Part shown: positions 1 through 11,335 of the stretch, piece after piece
How positions within the stretch are numbered: the stretch's first letter is position 1
How the letters are laid out: each line of letters starts with the position of its first letter
Assembly (NCBI GenBank): GCA_036927565.1
Contig: JAYESD010000001.1
Coordinates: 74,729,751 to 74,793,750 of the forward strand
DNA from: Tuctoria greenei
Lineage: Eukaryota; Streptophyta; Magnoliopsida; Poales; Poaceae
Direction: 5' to 3'
DNA: 64,000 nucleotides
Position numbers and translations under genes: made by a program
The notes under the pieces: generated by a model
Told to the model about the DNA's origin: nothing
What the model saw: the letters and a program-made list of their open reading frames with translations, nothing else
The model's database searches: none

Positions 1-891
1 AGGCTGTTGCGGTCGCGGTGGATCAGGGCGGTATGCAGCAGAAGACGGGTTGTAATATGGTGCAGCAGGTGGTGCATAGCGAGGATGGACATTGCTTCCT
101 TGAGGTTGTCTCTGATATGGCATCTTCCTCTTGTGGTCTATCTCCGTCTCAAGTATCTTGTTCTCAACCACAATGGCCTTGTCAACAAGCTTCTAGAAGT
201 TTGCATAGTCAGCATTGAGCAACTGAACTCTAATTTCATTGTTGAGACCCCTCATGAACAGATATTGCTTTATGCTACTAGTGTTGATGTCCTCTGGAGC
301 ATATCTAGATACTTGAGTGATTTTATTGTGGCATTCAATCACACTCATCCTTCCTTGCCTGAGGTTTTCAAACTCTTGTCTTTTCGATATCATGACTCCC
401 TCCGGCACATAGTGAGAGCGGAACATCCCCTTATATTTAGTCCAAGTGATTCCCTCTGGGTTTTCATGAGCATTGCGTAGAGATTCCCACCAGTCTACAG
501 CAGCTCCAATCAACTGGTGTGAGACAAAAAAAACCTTTTCTCTATCGCTGCACTGGACAATAGCAAGTTTCTTCTCTAGAGACTTCAACCAATCATCAGC
601 TTCCATAGGATCTGTGGCTTCAGCAAAGGTAAGCAGCTTGGTCCTCATGAACTTTCCCAACCGATTGTGGTGTGGTGGGGGTGGCGGTGGTGGAGGCATG
701 TGGGGCTGATTGATATTGCCAGCTTGCAACTGTCTCATAGTCTGTATCATGGTATGCATGAGCTGGTTCTGCATAGCCAATAGTTGCTCAAGGTTGATAG
801 CTCCTTGGGCAGGTCCCTGGTTGTTTTCAGGTACTCCATTGTTCTCCTCTTCCTTACCATTGGCATTCCTTTGGTCGCGAGTCCTCGACAT
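1..891 (-). pseudogene. gag: gag of element A, one in-frame stop, cut by the window edge
   Basis: The ORF starts at the ATG at 891 and is open for 232 codons to a TAG at 195-193. The same frame then stays open to the window edge, so a single nonsense change (probably Gln CAG to TAG) breaks it. The N-terminal part is Gln/Asn-rich with a run of eight prolines near residue 70. The retrotransposon gag core follows, with the hallmark DPMEADDWLKSLE, GAAVDWWESL and SRYAPED stretches. The product would be the Gag capsid precursor that packages element RNA in virus-like particles. The zinc knuckle and pol would lie beyond the left edge. The ATG is six bases after a splice-acceptor-like CTTTCAG. The gag type resembles grass chromovirus gags as I remember them, not established by search. 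Confidence 0.85.
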
Positions 892-1153
892 CTATTGCTG
901 AAAGAATAGGTAGAGACGGTAGAATTTAGAATTTGAAAAGAAATGCCCCAACTATATGCATCAAGGTATATGTGGACAAGGATCCCACAACTCTACACTA
1001 CGTGCGGATGTGGACAAAACGCTAATTGTCCCACAACTCGCACCAAGCACACAAGAATGAGCACAAGCACACACAAAGAAAATTCAGCAACCACACCAAA
1101 CACAACTATCACAGTCTAAACGCCCTTCTAGCTTCTAAACAGGAGACCAAAAC
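892..1153 (-). other. Spacer between accessory ORF and gag in element A, with acceptor-like site
   Basis: These 262 bases separate the accessory ORF stop from the gag ATG. The end nearest gag, read on minus, is a pyrimidine-rich tract ending CTATTCTTTCAG at 909-898, which fits a plant 3' splice site. No other ORF is convincing here. Confidence 0.5.
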
Positions 1154-2182
1154 TCAATTATGTGAGCCGTGGCTGTGAGGCGGCGAAGGCGATGGCAGCG
1201 GTGAGGCATACGTGGGCGCACGCCAGGGTGAGTTGGTCGTCCATGTGGGCGCTGGAGAGGTTGCTACACCATTGACCTCCACGGTGGCACGAGCATCCTC
1301 TTGCTTCTCCATGATAAACAGCTTCTTACGGAGGCAACATATCTCTTTTGTAACATCAGCATAGCGATTTCCCAAGTTCAACAATACTTCCTGAGATCAG
1401 TCAATGGCACGAGAACTAATTTGAGCTCTGTCTTGCGGTCTTAAGATTTCCCTTGTTCCCTTCTTGCATTGTGGGTGCAGTGCAAAGCGAGTACCTCCAA
1501 CCTGCTCCCGATAGGTGTGGCACACTATAGTAAGTGCATCCCAAGCGACATCATCAATTGCTTGCTCTCTGGTGCTTCTCCATGTGGATGCAAAGTTTCG
1601 GGTGACCACCTCATCTCTAGAAAGAACGGTAACTTGAGCCCTCTATTCTTCACGTCCATGGTGAGGAATCCTCTTGACATAATACTCCGGGTGCATTTTG
1701 CCTATATCCAAGAACTCATTCAATTGCCTAGTCGCAAAGCCTCCATCAGTGCCATCGGAACAGAATTCTTGAGCACCACGGTAAACTATGCATTTGTCCT
1801 CCTTCTTGGCTTCACTTGGCTGCGATGCGTTCCCTTGAGCTTCAGGTACCTCCTCTTGTGCAGCAGGTTCATCCTCTTTTGGTTACTCCTCATCTTGGGC
1901 TTCATCTTCATTCCCCTCATGTGTATCATCCTTCTCTTCTTCGCTATTATAGCATTCCACCATTTCAGGGTATTTCTCTTTCTCATCATCATCATAGGAC
2001 TCCACCATTTCAGGGTCTTCCTCCGTCGTGTTGGAGTGTTCATGCTCAACTTCCTTTGCGGGAGAACTCACTTCTTCCTCCTCTTGGGCTGGTTCCATCC
2101 TCAGATCTTTGCGAGGCCTAAGCTTGCTTACAAGGGGTGGCAAACGAGCTCTCTTGCGGGATGTCATTTTGGTGTGAGCCAT
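1154..2182 (-). pseudogene. Accessory ORF upstream of gag in element A, three in-frame stops
   Basis: One reading frame runs 343 codons from the ATG at 2182 to the stop at 1154. It is broken by TAA, TAG and TGA codons at about 1883, 1640 and 1397, but has no frameshift. It begins MAHTKMTSRKRARLPP, resembling the histone H3 tail (MARTKQTARK). A basic stretch follows, then a long acidic region (roughly codons 34-100, mostly Glu and Asp). A middle domain has Cys at codon 221, and the C-terminus is Pro/Ser-rich. It lies in sense orientation between PBS and gag, and its ATG directly follows a TTTTCTTGTAG acceptor-like sequence. I do not recognise a function. It is comparable in length to the intact accessory ORF of element C, with a weak shared motif. 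Confidence 0.65.
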
Positions 2183-2201
2183 CTACAAGAAAACATGAGA
2201 G
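2183..2201 (-). promoter_or_regulatory. Splice-acceptor-like site abutting the accessory ORF ATG (element A)
   Basis: Read on the minus strand, a pyrimidine-rich tract (CATGTTTTCTTGTAG) ends exactly at the base before the ATG at 2182. It fits the plant 3' splice-site consensus well. I saw no strong donor between the PBS and this point, so any donor would have to lie in the LTR leader. Confidence 0.45.
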
Positions 2202-2453
2202 AAATTGAGGAAAAACACAAATATCAGTTCTGAAATTGAACCAGCCTTAAATTTAGATGAGAGGATGTGCATTTGCTCAAGAAGATGCAAAAACAGCAAA
2301 AATTGCAGCAGCAGCAAAAACACAATTTTTCCCACTTTATAAAGCTAGTGGAAGGCAAAATTGTGCAAAACAGGCTAATTTTGAATAGGAAAGAAGTCCT
2401 AAGTGATTTGTGGTGTCCATTCTAACTAGACATGCGTCCTACGGTCAAATCTC

Positions 2454-2465
2454 GCTCTGATATCA
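2454..2465 (-). other. Primer-binding site of element A (iMet tRNA type)
   Basis: On the minus strand this reads TGATATCAGAGC, one mismatch from the canonical TGGTATCAGAGC that pairs with the 3' end of initiator-Met tRNA. It sits three bases after the LTR end CACA at 2469, the expected spacing. Confidence 0.85.
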
Positions 2466-2468
2466 ATT

Positions 2469-4003
2469 TGTGACACCCGGTTCCGAAAAATGAACCAAAC
2501 ATAATGCATATGTGTGCCCAGGATGTTTAACACACATACACAAGTGATTCACAAATGATAAATAGATTATAACAATGTCTCAAATAATATTACTAATAAC
2601 AGTACCTTATTACAAGCCAGATAGTCTTGAATACAAACTCTAAATAACTACAGCGAAAAACACTAAACACTATGACTCCAAACTCCACAGGCAAGCTTGA
2701 CGGTAACACGCGCGCCTAGAACTCCTCGAAAACCTCCTGGTACTCCAGTTGGTCGTCTGCGCTTGTATTTGGTGGGGGAATAGCAAGGGTGAGCACATGT
2801 CATACTCAGCAAGTGTGGGAAAGTATAACATGTAGCTTAAACAAGGAATGATAATGAAGTGGGCTAATTGCATAAAAGTACGTTCAAAATAGTTGAAAAT
2901 GCAATATTATGATCATTAGGTGTGGTCAATCCCTTAATAACCCAAATGATGCCAATTTCAACTTAAATAGCCAAAACCAGCAATAATAATCTATATTGAA
3001 CTCATAACTGCTCATATGTCTCAATTTCACCAATTCTATATACCAAGGCCATTTAATTAGCCAATACCAACTCCCAATTCAATTCAATCTTTTAAACCAA
3101 GTTAATGGTCCAAATTCTAATTATGTGAGGGTCCAGGTTGCTCATGTCCGGGAGCACGGCTATCAATAGTTTTAGACACAGTCTGCAGAGGTTGTACCAC
3201 TTTACCCACGTTCGTGATTTCATCACCTTTCGATGACTATGAAATCACAATTATGCCGTCTCACACTTCCTTAGGTGTGTGGCCAAAAGATCATAAAATA
3301 GCCTTTACAAAGTGATTACTAGCCTATTAAGATCCAACTGAGGTTTCACTAGTGGTGATGTCTCCAATTGAGCACATCCAACCAAGGGCCCTCTATTGAG
3401 CAATTCGGATCCTAGGGTAGTCCCACCAATCTCTACGAACCCAATCCAACTACCCCTTCCCCGAGCATTCTTAATGGTCCGAATTGTACTGGCAAATCAA
3501 TAATTTGTCAGGTAAGCCACACCCATACTTGGCCCTGTGGTGACACTATAAATCCTGAATGGTTGCTCCACAAATCGGTCTTTAGATCTAAAGCAAGCAA
3601 AATCACAGAAACAGTCCAACCCATTCCACATAACCGGCTTGCTTAGATCCCTAGGCACCTTGTTGCTAGAGGGTCATTATTATCAATTCTCATCATTAAC
3701 TTGTTCAACAGTTCCTAATTAAGCATTATAGTTGATTCCCAAACCCAATTGAGCATTACGAAGAAAAAAGTGTAAAATACCCTTTCCGACTCTCTACATT
3801 GTGTTCAAGGGACAAGGCTGGTCATACAAAACTAGTAAACTCCTACAATTGGGTTTTCCCATAATTTTCGACACAAGCATGCACTTTTGCAAACAAAACG
3901 TTTAAAACAAGATCAATATGGACAAGGACACTTCCCTTGCTCTTGTGCTTGATTTAGATCGAAGACTTCAAAACTCTGGTTATGCATGTCCTCAAAAGCA
4001 CCC
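2469..4003 (-). repeat. 5' LTR of element A, partial
   Basis: The LTR 3' end on minus is GGGTGTCACA, ending at 2469 directly before the PBS. The sequence upstream is AT-rich, with no ORF worth calling. It is interrupted at 4004 by element B, so the U3 start is not seen and the true length is unknown. I could not find the continuation beyond B, because B's right side is truncated. Confidence 0.7.
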
Positions 4004-7000
4004 TGTGGGGACCGGAGTCCACACTTTCCAGGAATCACATTGGGTGGTGCCGTGCGATGCGACACCCAACAGCACACATGTAAAGGAACACATATTACAT
4101 AAATCATTTTCTGAAATTTACAAAGATGTTCAGTTTATAAATAGTTTATATAAAAATAAGCTACAGCAGAGGATAAGATTATAACTCTCATACTCAAGTC
4201 TAATAAGCAAAAGAGAAGCCGTCCAGCCCACGGACGCTCCTCACTAGCCATGAAGACCAAACAACAGCGGCATGGTTCCCACATGAGTATATCACTCGGA
4301 GAGTCCCGAGTCTCATCGGACAACCATAATCATAAGCACAGAGGTTAGTACCTGCAAAACAACTTATATAGCAACTGTGAGCACGAAGGCTCAGCAAGAT
4401 ATAACCATCTCATCTAAATATGAAACTCTACATGAGGGTAAAGACATAAACATATGATAGCAGATTTGCATAATAGACGCACCTAAATGTAGGTCCTTAT
4501 TTTCAGATTTATAGCAGCAGCTTAAACCTTGTGCGGGGCAACATCGTAACTCCACAATCAAACAAGAAACGCTTCATCACGATGTTGCATGCCCAAGGTG
4601 GAAAAATAAATTTAGTGAGCACTATACTAATACGTACAACATAGCAATACCATGATAATATAATGTTCATAACAGCAGCAATTAATTTTCATCTCAAGTG
4701 CAAGTATTACTACGTCACAACTCAGTGAACAAGTGGTACTCATATCCGCGAGGGACGGTGATTGGAATTAATGATACCCAGAATGCATGACACGTACGTC
4801 CGTAGTGGAAGTCACCTAGGTGCACTCCACGAACATCGTATGCAGCCACCTTTCTCAAGTTCTGCCCAAGTTGAATCGATTTAATCGTCTAGGACAGTAT
4901 TCCCACTCACGGTGCACCTTTCCGTTGTGAAGATGATGTAAGCGAGTTTCCGTCTACTGTGCTGCGGCCAAAAGCCTGAAGCGGTCGAAAAAGTCTCGTA
5001 AAGGCTTTCCAAGGTACATCGGTTTCCTGGACCCCATATATACAGTATGACTCCAGTACAAGTCAAACATGCTCAGCAGAGTGGCATATGGATCGGTCCT
5101 TAACCAACAAACGCAGGGCTACGCACCCAAGACAATGTCTTGCTGCATCCTACGCCCCTGCCCAGTCTCATTTTTAAGATTACTACTCCATTTTCATTGA
5201 ACCAATCTCGTGTGAAAAAGTCCTAGCCATGCGAGTAGGTTCCAACTACTCGACTTCTACCAAATCCTATACAAGATTTAGCATAGCATAGTCTACACGA
5301 TGACTTAACAACTAACCAAATACTCTATCGGGTGATCTGGTCATGCAAGTGGATTTTCAATCACCTTATCCCTAATGCACATAACTCACCCTAGACATAG
5401 GTGATACAAATCAAAATTTTGTAATAGCACATAAATGCAAACCGGGGCTTGCCTGGTTGTGAGACGGTATCAATGTTAATCTCAAGAGGAATGCCTTTAA
5501 GTAGCTCCAGGATCCTCTTGAGATGGCAACTAATCGATATGCAAATAATTATGCAAGTTAATCAATACCGGTATTATGATATAGCTTAATGGAAAGACAG
5601 TTAATTGTATGAATTTAAGCCTAATTGTTCTAGAAATTTTACAGGGAACACTAGGTACTATGGGTGAGGTTCTGGCCAAAATTGTGATCAATTCATAGAA
5701 GTTACAATTGTATAAAATTCAATGAACCTAAACACCCCCCAGAATTGTGAGGAACAATCTGCAGCTTTTACATGGCCAAAAGTGGGTGTTCTATATAGAG
5801 CAGGTCAACAGTGACTCAACAAAATTGGTTTCACAATTTTCTAAGCATTCCACTGTGAGATATTTAATTTAGAAGTTTGGACAATTTACTGAAAAGTTCC
5901 TGTTGTTTTTGGGCATTCTATGACAAGTTAGGAAAACCTCCAGATTGAACTAGGTTAATAAAGTCCAATGAAGCTGAAATTTTTACAGGGATTCTGAAAC
6001 TTACTAAAGAACACTTTGGAAAATTTCAGATTTTTCTATGAGGTGAATCATCAGATAAAAATAAAACATTATTTTGCTTTAAAGGGCTCTAAAGGAAAAT
6101 CTAGGGAATTTCATGAAGATTGGGTTGTAGTTCTGGTTAGTGTAGATAAATAGCAAACCAACAAAGTTATTTTGACAAATTTTTAAGCTTTATACTGAGA
6201 GATATTCAATTTAGAAGCTTGCACAAGTTTCTGTACAAATTCTAAATGAATTTGGCTATTTTTTTGTGCATAGAGGATACATAGGTGCTCAGGCAATGTA
6301 AATGAAGTATAATGACCCTGAAATGATTACTGGAGTTCGAGGATATTCAAATGAAGGTTTTGGAAAAATTTGGTAATTTTCCATAGAGCAGAACAATAGG
6401 AATTAATTCTGTAAGCATTTTGTTATTTAAATTATGGAAAAATTCCTATAGACTTTCATACAAATCCAAGTGTTCCACTGGAAAATATTCTTCATGCTGG
6501 TTCTAAAAAAATTTATTTGGGAATTTTCGGACAATTCTACTAGGAGATATGGATTTTCAAAGTTGGAGCAATTTCTGGAATAAAATTTTAATGGGAAACA
6601 TTTGAATAAAGGGTTGGGCCCACGGGTTTAAAATGGGTCAATCGGGTTGAAGCAACATGGGGCTATAAAGTTCACGGGTGCAGCCACATTTGATCCCCTA
6701 GCCGCAGCAGATATGGATGTACACCGCAGGGGCTGACGACCGGGATCCACCCCGAGTCATCGTCTTCCTCGCGTTGGCAGCGCTCGGGCGGTGCCCGACG
6801 GCGGCCTCTTGCTGGCGCCTCGCCGCAGCTAGCCCTAGGGCATGGTGGCCCTCCAAACTCGCCACCCCCACCTAGAATACGAAGTAGAACACAACGGTAA
6901 GGCCCCCGACAGCGATTGGCGGTCGGAGATGGCGGTGCGACGGCGGCGGGCGGAGATTGGGTTCCGGCCATGTCGGTCGGGCCCTCTGGTGCCCTATTTA

Positions 7001-8412
7001 GGATGGGATTTCTTTTGAAAGTTTCCTGGGAACGTAGGAAAGGTGATAGAGGTGACAAAAGACGGTGAAATGCTTCGGAATTGTGAAGTCGACGGTGAAG
7101 TGGGGGTTCGACCGTGGCGGGTAGGAAAAAATCCTATTCCGACGTGTTCAATCGATGGGGTTTCCTCGAGGATGTGCGCCAGGTTATCTAGAACAACACT
7201 TCTCACGGTCATGAGCTATAATTGAACGTGGAAAATGAATTTCGGCCGAGACCTACTCAGTTCATACACGAAGTTCATCGGGAAAATTACTAATACTCGA
7301 GCTAGGAGGGATGGCAAGGGCTGAAACTTTACGAGCAGATTCTAGGAACTATGGTGCACCTTTTTCCTTCAAGGACCGAGGTGAGAACAAGCTTGTATTG
7401 CCGGGGCGTCGAGGGAGCAGAGGCAGGCGACGAGCACACCGTGAGTAGGGTTGCACAACTGAAGTGAAAACAGGGCGCCTTGACCATGGAAAGGAGGAGA
7501 GAACCCTTGCTCCCAACTTGGTGACTCAAGCAGCAGCTGCGGCAGTGCAAAGTAGTCGAGTTATGGGGATGCAGAGGCGACAGCTATGGTGGCAAGTTTC
7601 TTGCGTGAGAGAAGAAAGAGCAGGAATCTTTTCAGCTTTGCTCACCAGGAGACATTAAGGAAGAATGGGCAATGGATGAGGGTGAGTTGAAAGAACTGGT
7701 GAGCTGGTTTCACGTGGGATGAGCAGGGAGCAAAAGAGAGCACGGTGATCTGCACCTGGCGCCAAAAACAGAGGGATGGGTAGACTCTGTTTTGAGTTCT
7801 GGCCCTATGACAGGTGGGTCCTACCTAGTTCATACTCATCCTCTTCTCTGGTAACTTAATTCCCTCACCTATAATGTTCCAAAAATCATAGATAATATAT
7901 GGTAGACTAAATTGAAGGTGTAGAAATTTATTCTGAAATCAGATTGTTAATTTGAAAAAGTTTCCTTTGAATTCAAATTTGAATTTGAATATGGATCGAA
8001 TTTGCTATGCGTCTCAAATAAAATAGCAAATGAAGTTCACAAATCTTGGAACTTTGAAGTTAATTATTTTGAAACAAAGAGACCTCTGGAAAAATTTGGA
8101 ATTGATTTGGACAAAGTTAAGTACACGTCAACTTTTCAATTCGACGTGGAAATAAACTTTAAGTGCGTGTCTAAGTCAATGGAAATTTGCTTCAAAATTC
8201 TTGAAACTTTGCAGAGTCTAGTTAGAATATTCTAAGACAATTGGTGAAGTCCAATTGTCATGTTAACAAAGTCTGAGCATGAGTTAGAAAAAGATTTTTA
8301 AGTTCACCTCATTATAACATGTTCATCATTGTATGTGAATATAATTCTATCTTTCTTTACTTGCATTTAATCCTAAACTGCTATTCACATTGGAAACATG
8401 CGGGATTTTACA
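4004..8412 (-). repeat. 3' LTR of element B (4409 bp)
   Basis: In plus coordinates it starts TGTGGGGACCGG and ends GGGATTTTACA. Read on minus it begins TGTAAAATCCC after the PPT and ends ...GGTCCCCACA. It is long, mostly AT-rich, with a GC-rich block near 6700-7000. Its U5 end (4040-4069) holds the hairpin described in the findings. Short ORFs in it are in low-complexity or GC-rich sequence and look spurious. The LTR differs from the copy at 14884 by scattered substitutions and small indels, so the insertion is not recent. Confidence 0.9.
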
Positions 8413-8424
8413 TCCCCCCTCCCT
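8413..8424 (-). other. Polypurine tract of element B
   Basis: On the minus strand this is AGGGAGGGGGGA, immediately before the 3' LTR start TGTAAAATCC. It would prime plus-strand DNA synthesis. The equivalent position in elements C and D has near-identical purine tracts. Confidence 0.85.
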
Positions 8425-8475
8425 AAAATAATCTCGTCCCGAGATTACAATGAAGAGACGAAAGTAGGAGAGAAA

Positions 8476-9993
8476 TTACCAGATGTGAGACGATAAGAAA
8501 TCCAGATAGTTGGAGCGGAGATATTCTTCAGTTTCCCATGTCGCTTCTTCAGTGATATGGTTACTCCATAACACTTTATAAAACCACAGCGTGGTTCCGC
8601 GTGGTTCGGGTCTTCTTGTCGAGAATCTGAATCGGATCTTCGGAGTACGTCAAATCCAGTTGCAATTCACCGATTTCGTCAGTGTGGATTGCAGCTGTGA
8701 ACTTGAGACATTTCCGGAGCTGAGATACATGGAAAATGTCGTGGATACCGGCGAGAGATGCCGTTAATTCCATTCGATAAGCCACAGGTCCGCACTTCTT
8801 CGAGAAAGCAAATGGGCCAATAAATCCGGGAGCGAGCTTCCCTTTTACTCCAAACCGATGAATTTCTTTCATCGGTGACACGCGGATGTATACGTGATCT
8901 CCGATATCAAAGTGCAGCAGGCGACGTCGCTTTTCCGCATAATTCTTTGTCGAGATTGAGCCGCTCTTAGATTTGCTTGAATGATCCGAACTTGTTCATC
9001 GGCTTCGTTGACTAGATCAATCCCGAACGTCACCCTCTCGCCAGACTGACACCATTTCAACGGTGTGCGGCATTTCCGGCCGTAGAGAGCTTCGTATGGT
9101 GCCATCTTGATACTCGCTTGATAACAGTTGTTGTACGAGAATTCTGCCAATGGTAAATGATCATCCCAATTTTTACCGTGGTGGATGGCACATGCATGTA
9201 ACATGTCTTCAAGGACTTGGTTCACCCTCTCGGTTTGTCCATCGGTCTGTGGGTGATATGCGGAGCTTCTAATCAGCTTAGTACCCAACGAGGCGTGCAG
9301 CTGCTCCCAGAAACGAGCAACGAACAGTGAGCCTCGATCTGCAATAATCGTGCAAGGAATGCCGTGTAGGCACGCGATTCTTGATATGTAGAACTCCGCA
9401 TATTTCTTGGCATTGAATCCGACATTTACCGGAATGAAGTGTGCTGATTTTGTTAGTTGGTCGACTATCACCCAAATTGAATCATGCTTCCGGAATGTGA
9501 GTTGCAATCCAACTATGAAATCCATACTCACATCCTCCCATTTCCATGCCGGAATATTCAGCGGTTGCAGCTGTCCTGCTTTCTTCATATAGTAGGCCTT
9601 CACTCGCCGACACGTATCACATTCGGATATGTACTTTGCTATTTCCCACGTCATCCGTGTCCACCAAAATTTGATCTTCAAATCATGATACATTTTATTG
9701 CTGCCCGGATGAATAGAAATTTTTGACATGTGAGCTTCATCCAATATTTTCTTCCGGAGCTTAACATCTCGGGGTACAACTATCCGGTCCTTGAACCATA
9801 ATGTACCGTGATCATCTTTCTGGAAACATTTTACCTCCCTGTTGTCCACTCTTTCTCGTATGTGTGACATGCCCTTGTACTTCTTTTGAGCTTCAATAAT
9901 TTCCTCTCGGATGGTGGCAATGAGAGCAAGATTATTGAGAGCCCCATATGGAATCACATATATACATGGTTCCTCATCTTCCATTTCAGTCAT
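8476..9993 (-). pseudogene. pol: Integrase and chromodomain part of element B pol
   Basis: One open frame from 9993 carries the integrase zinc-binding region (HPGSNKMYHDLK, CDTCRRVK), the catalytic core (MDFIVG, IADRGSLF, HPQTDGQTERVNQV with its Glu) and part of the C-terminal domain. A frameshift near 8900-8960 moves the frame to the GPF-like segment (FIGPFAF), and another near 8580 moves it to the chromodomain tail (LWSNHITEEATWE), ending at a TAA at 8478-8476. Integrase inserts element cDNA, and the chromodomain is thought to steer it to chromatin. The frameshifts make this a pseudogene. Confidence 0.88.
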
Positions 9994-11335
9994 GGTGATG
10001 TTGTGGACATGAGCTTTCTAACTAAGCATGTCGGCAACCATGTTCGCTTTACTGGGGTTGTAGTGAATTTCAATTTCGTAATCCTTCATCAGCTCTAACC
10101 ATCATCTTTGTCTCATATTCAGCTCCTTCTGTGTGAAAATATATTTCAAACTCTTGTGGTCAGTGTAGAAGTGTACAAGATTTCCAAGCAAGTAATGCCT
10201 TCACATTTTTAATGCCAATACAACGGCAGTGAGCTTAAGGTCGTGAGTCAGTAGTGCTGCTCGTGGTTACAGAGTTTTCGAAATCCATACGCGACCACAC
10301 GTCCTCCTTGCATAAGAACACAACCAAGTCTGATGCCAGATGCATCGCAATAAACGTCAAATGGTTTTGTCGTGTCTGGCTGAGCAAGAACCGGGGCTGT
10401 TGTAAGGTGACGTACTAATGTCTTGAATGCTTCTTAACAAGCTGAACTCCAATTATATTTGGTGCCATTTTTCAGCAGCCCCGTCATCAGTTTCGCTATT
10501 TTTGAGAAGCTCGGGATGAACCCCCGATAATATCCCGCTAAACCGAGGAAACTTCGGACTTCATGTACGGACTTTGAAGATTGCCGTTTCGGCACTTGAA
10601 CAATTTTACTTGGGTCCACAGCGATGCCCTCGGCTGAAATTATGTGTCCCAAGAATTGCACTTGGCTGATCCAAAATTCACACTTGCTGAATTTTGCATA
10701 GAGCTTATGGTCTCTCAACCGTTGCAGCACAATATGAAGATGTTCAGCATGCTATTCCTCTGACTTGGAATAAACCAATATGTCGTCGATGAAGACCACA
10801 ACGAATTTGTCCAACTCCAGCATGAATACAGAATTCATGAGATACATAAAGTGAGCCGAAGTCTTGGTGAGACCAAAAGACATGACAAGATACTCGTATA
10901 ATCTGTATCTCGTCAAGAATGCCGTCTTCGGTATATCCTCCGGTCGGATATTGATTTGATGATATCCGGACCGAAGATCCAACTTTGAGAACACCCTCGC
11001 ACAACCAAGTTGATCGAATAAAATGTTGATGCGGGGCAGCGGGTACTTATTCTTTATAGTCACAGCATTGAGCGGTCGATAATCCATGCATAACCGCAAT
11101 GTTTCATCCTTCTTCTTGACAAACTGCGCCAGTAGCCCAAAGGTGATGAGCTTGGGTGAATAAAACCCTTGACCAAAAGGTCCTTCAAATGCTCTTTAAT
11201 TCAGCTAGCTCATTAGGCGCCATTCGATATGGTCTTCGAGAGATCAGTGTGGTTCCCGGTACAAGTTCAATCTTGAACTCAGCGTCACGTTCAGGCGGCA
11301 TGCCCGGTAAGTCATCGAGAAACACATTGGGATAC
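9994..11335 (-). pseudogene. pol: Reverse transcriptase and RNase H part of element B pol, fragmented
   Basis: Reverse transcriptase fragments are seen at 11099-10752 (CMDYRPLNAV, FSKLDLRSGYHQ, and the catalytic FIDDILVYSK) and 10730-10434 (CEFWISQVQFLGH, SFLGLAGYYRGF). RNase H remnants occupy about 10430-10000 with several frame changes and stops. The order and spacing match the intact pol of element C, so this is a plain decayed copy, not a separate gene. Confidence 0.88.

Larger units (their letters stand above)
1..4003 (-). mobile_element. Element A: 5' part of a Ty3/gypsy retrotransposon
   Basis: Reading the minus strand from high to low coordinates, the order is a partial LTR (4003 to 2469), a PBS (2465-2454), an accessory ORF (2182-1154) and gag (from 891 off the left edge). 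This order and the iMet-type PBS identify a Ty3/gypsy element. Pol and the 3' LTR lie outside the window. The far end of the LTR is not seen because element B begins at 4004. Gag and the accessory ORF both carry in-frame stops, so this copy is old. Confidence 0.85.

Noticed and set aside
1469..2233. 254-codon plus-strand ORF, hydrophobic, membrane-like
   Set aside because: It is the antisense shadow of the acidic accessory ORF on minus: Glu/Asp codons read in reverse give Phe, Leu, Ile and Ser. The minus frame fits the element's order.
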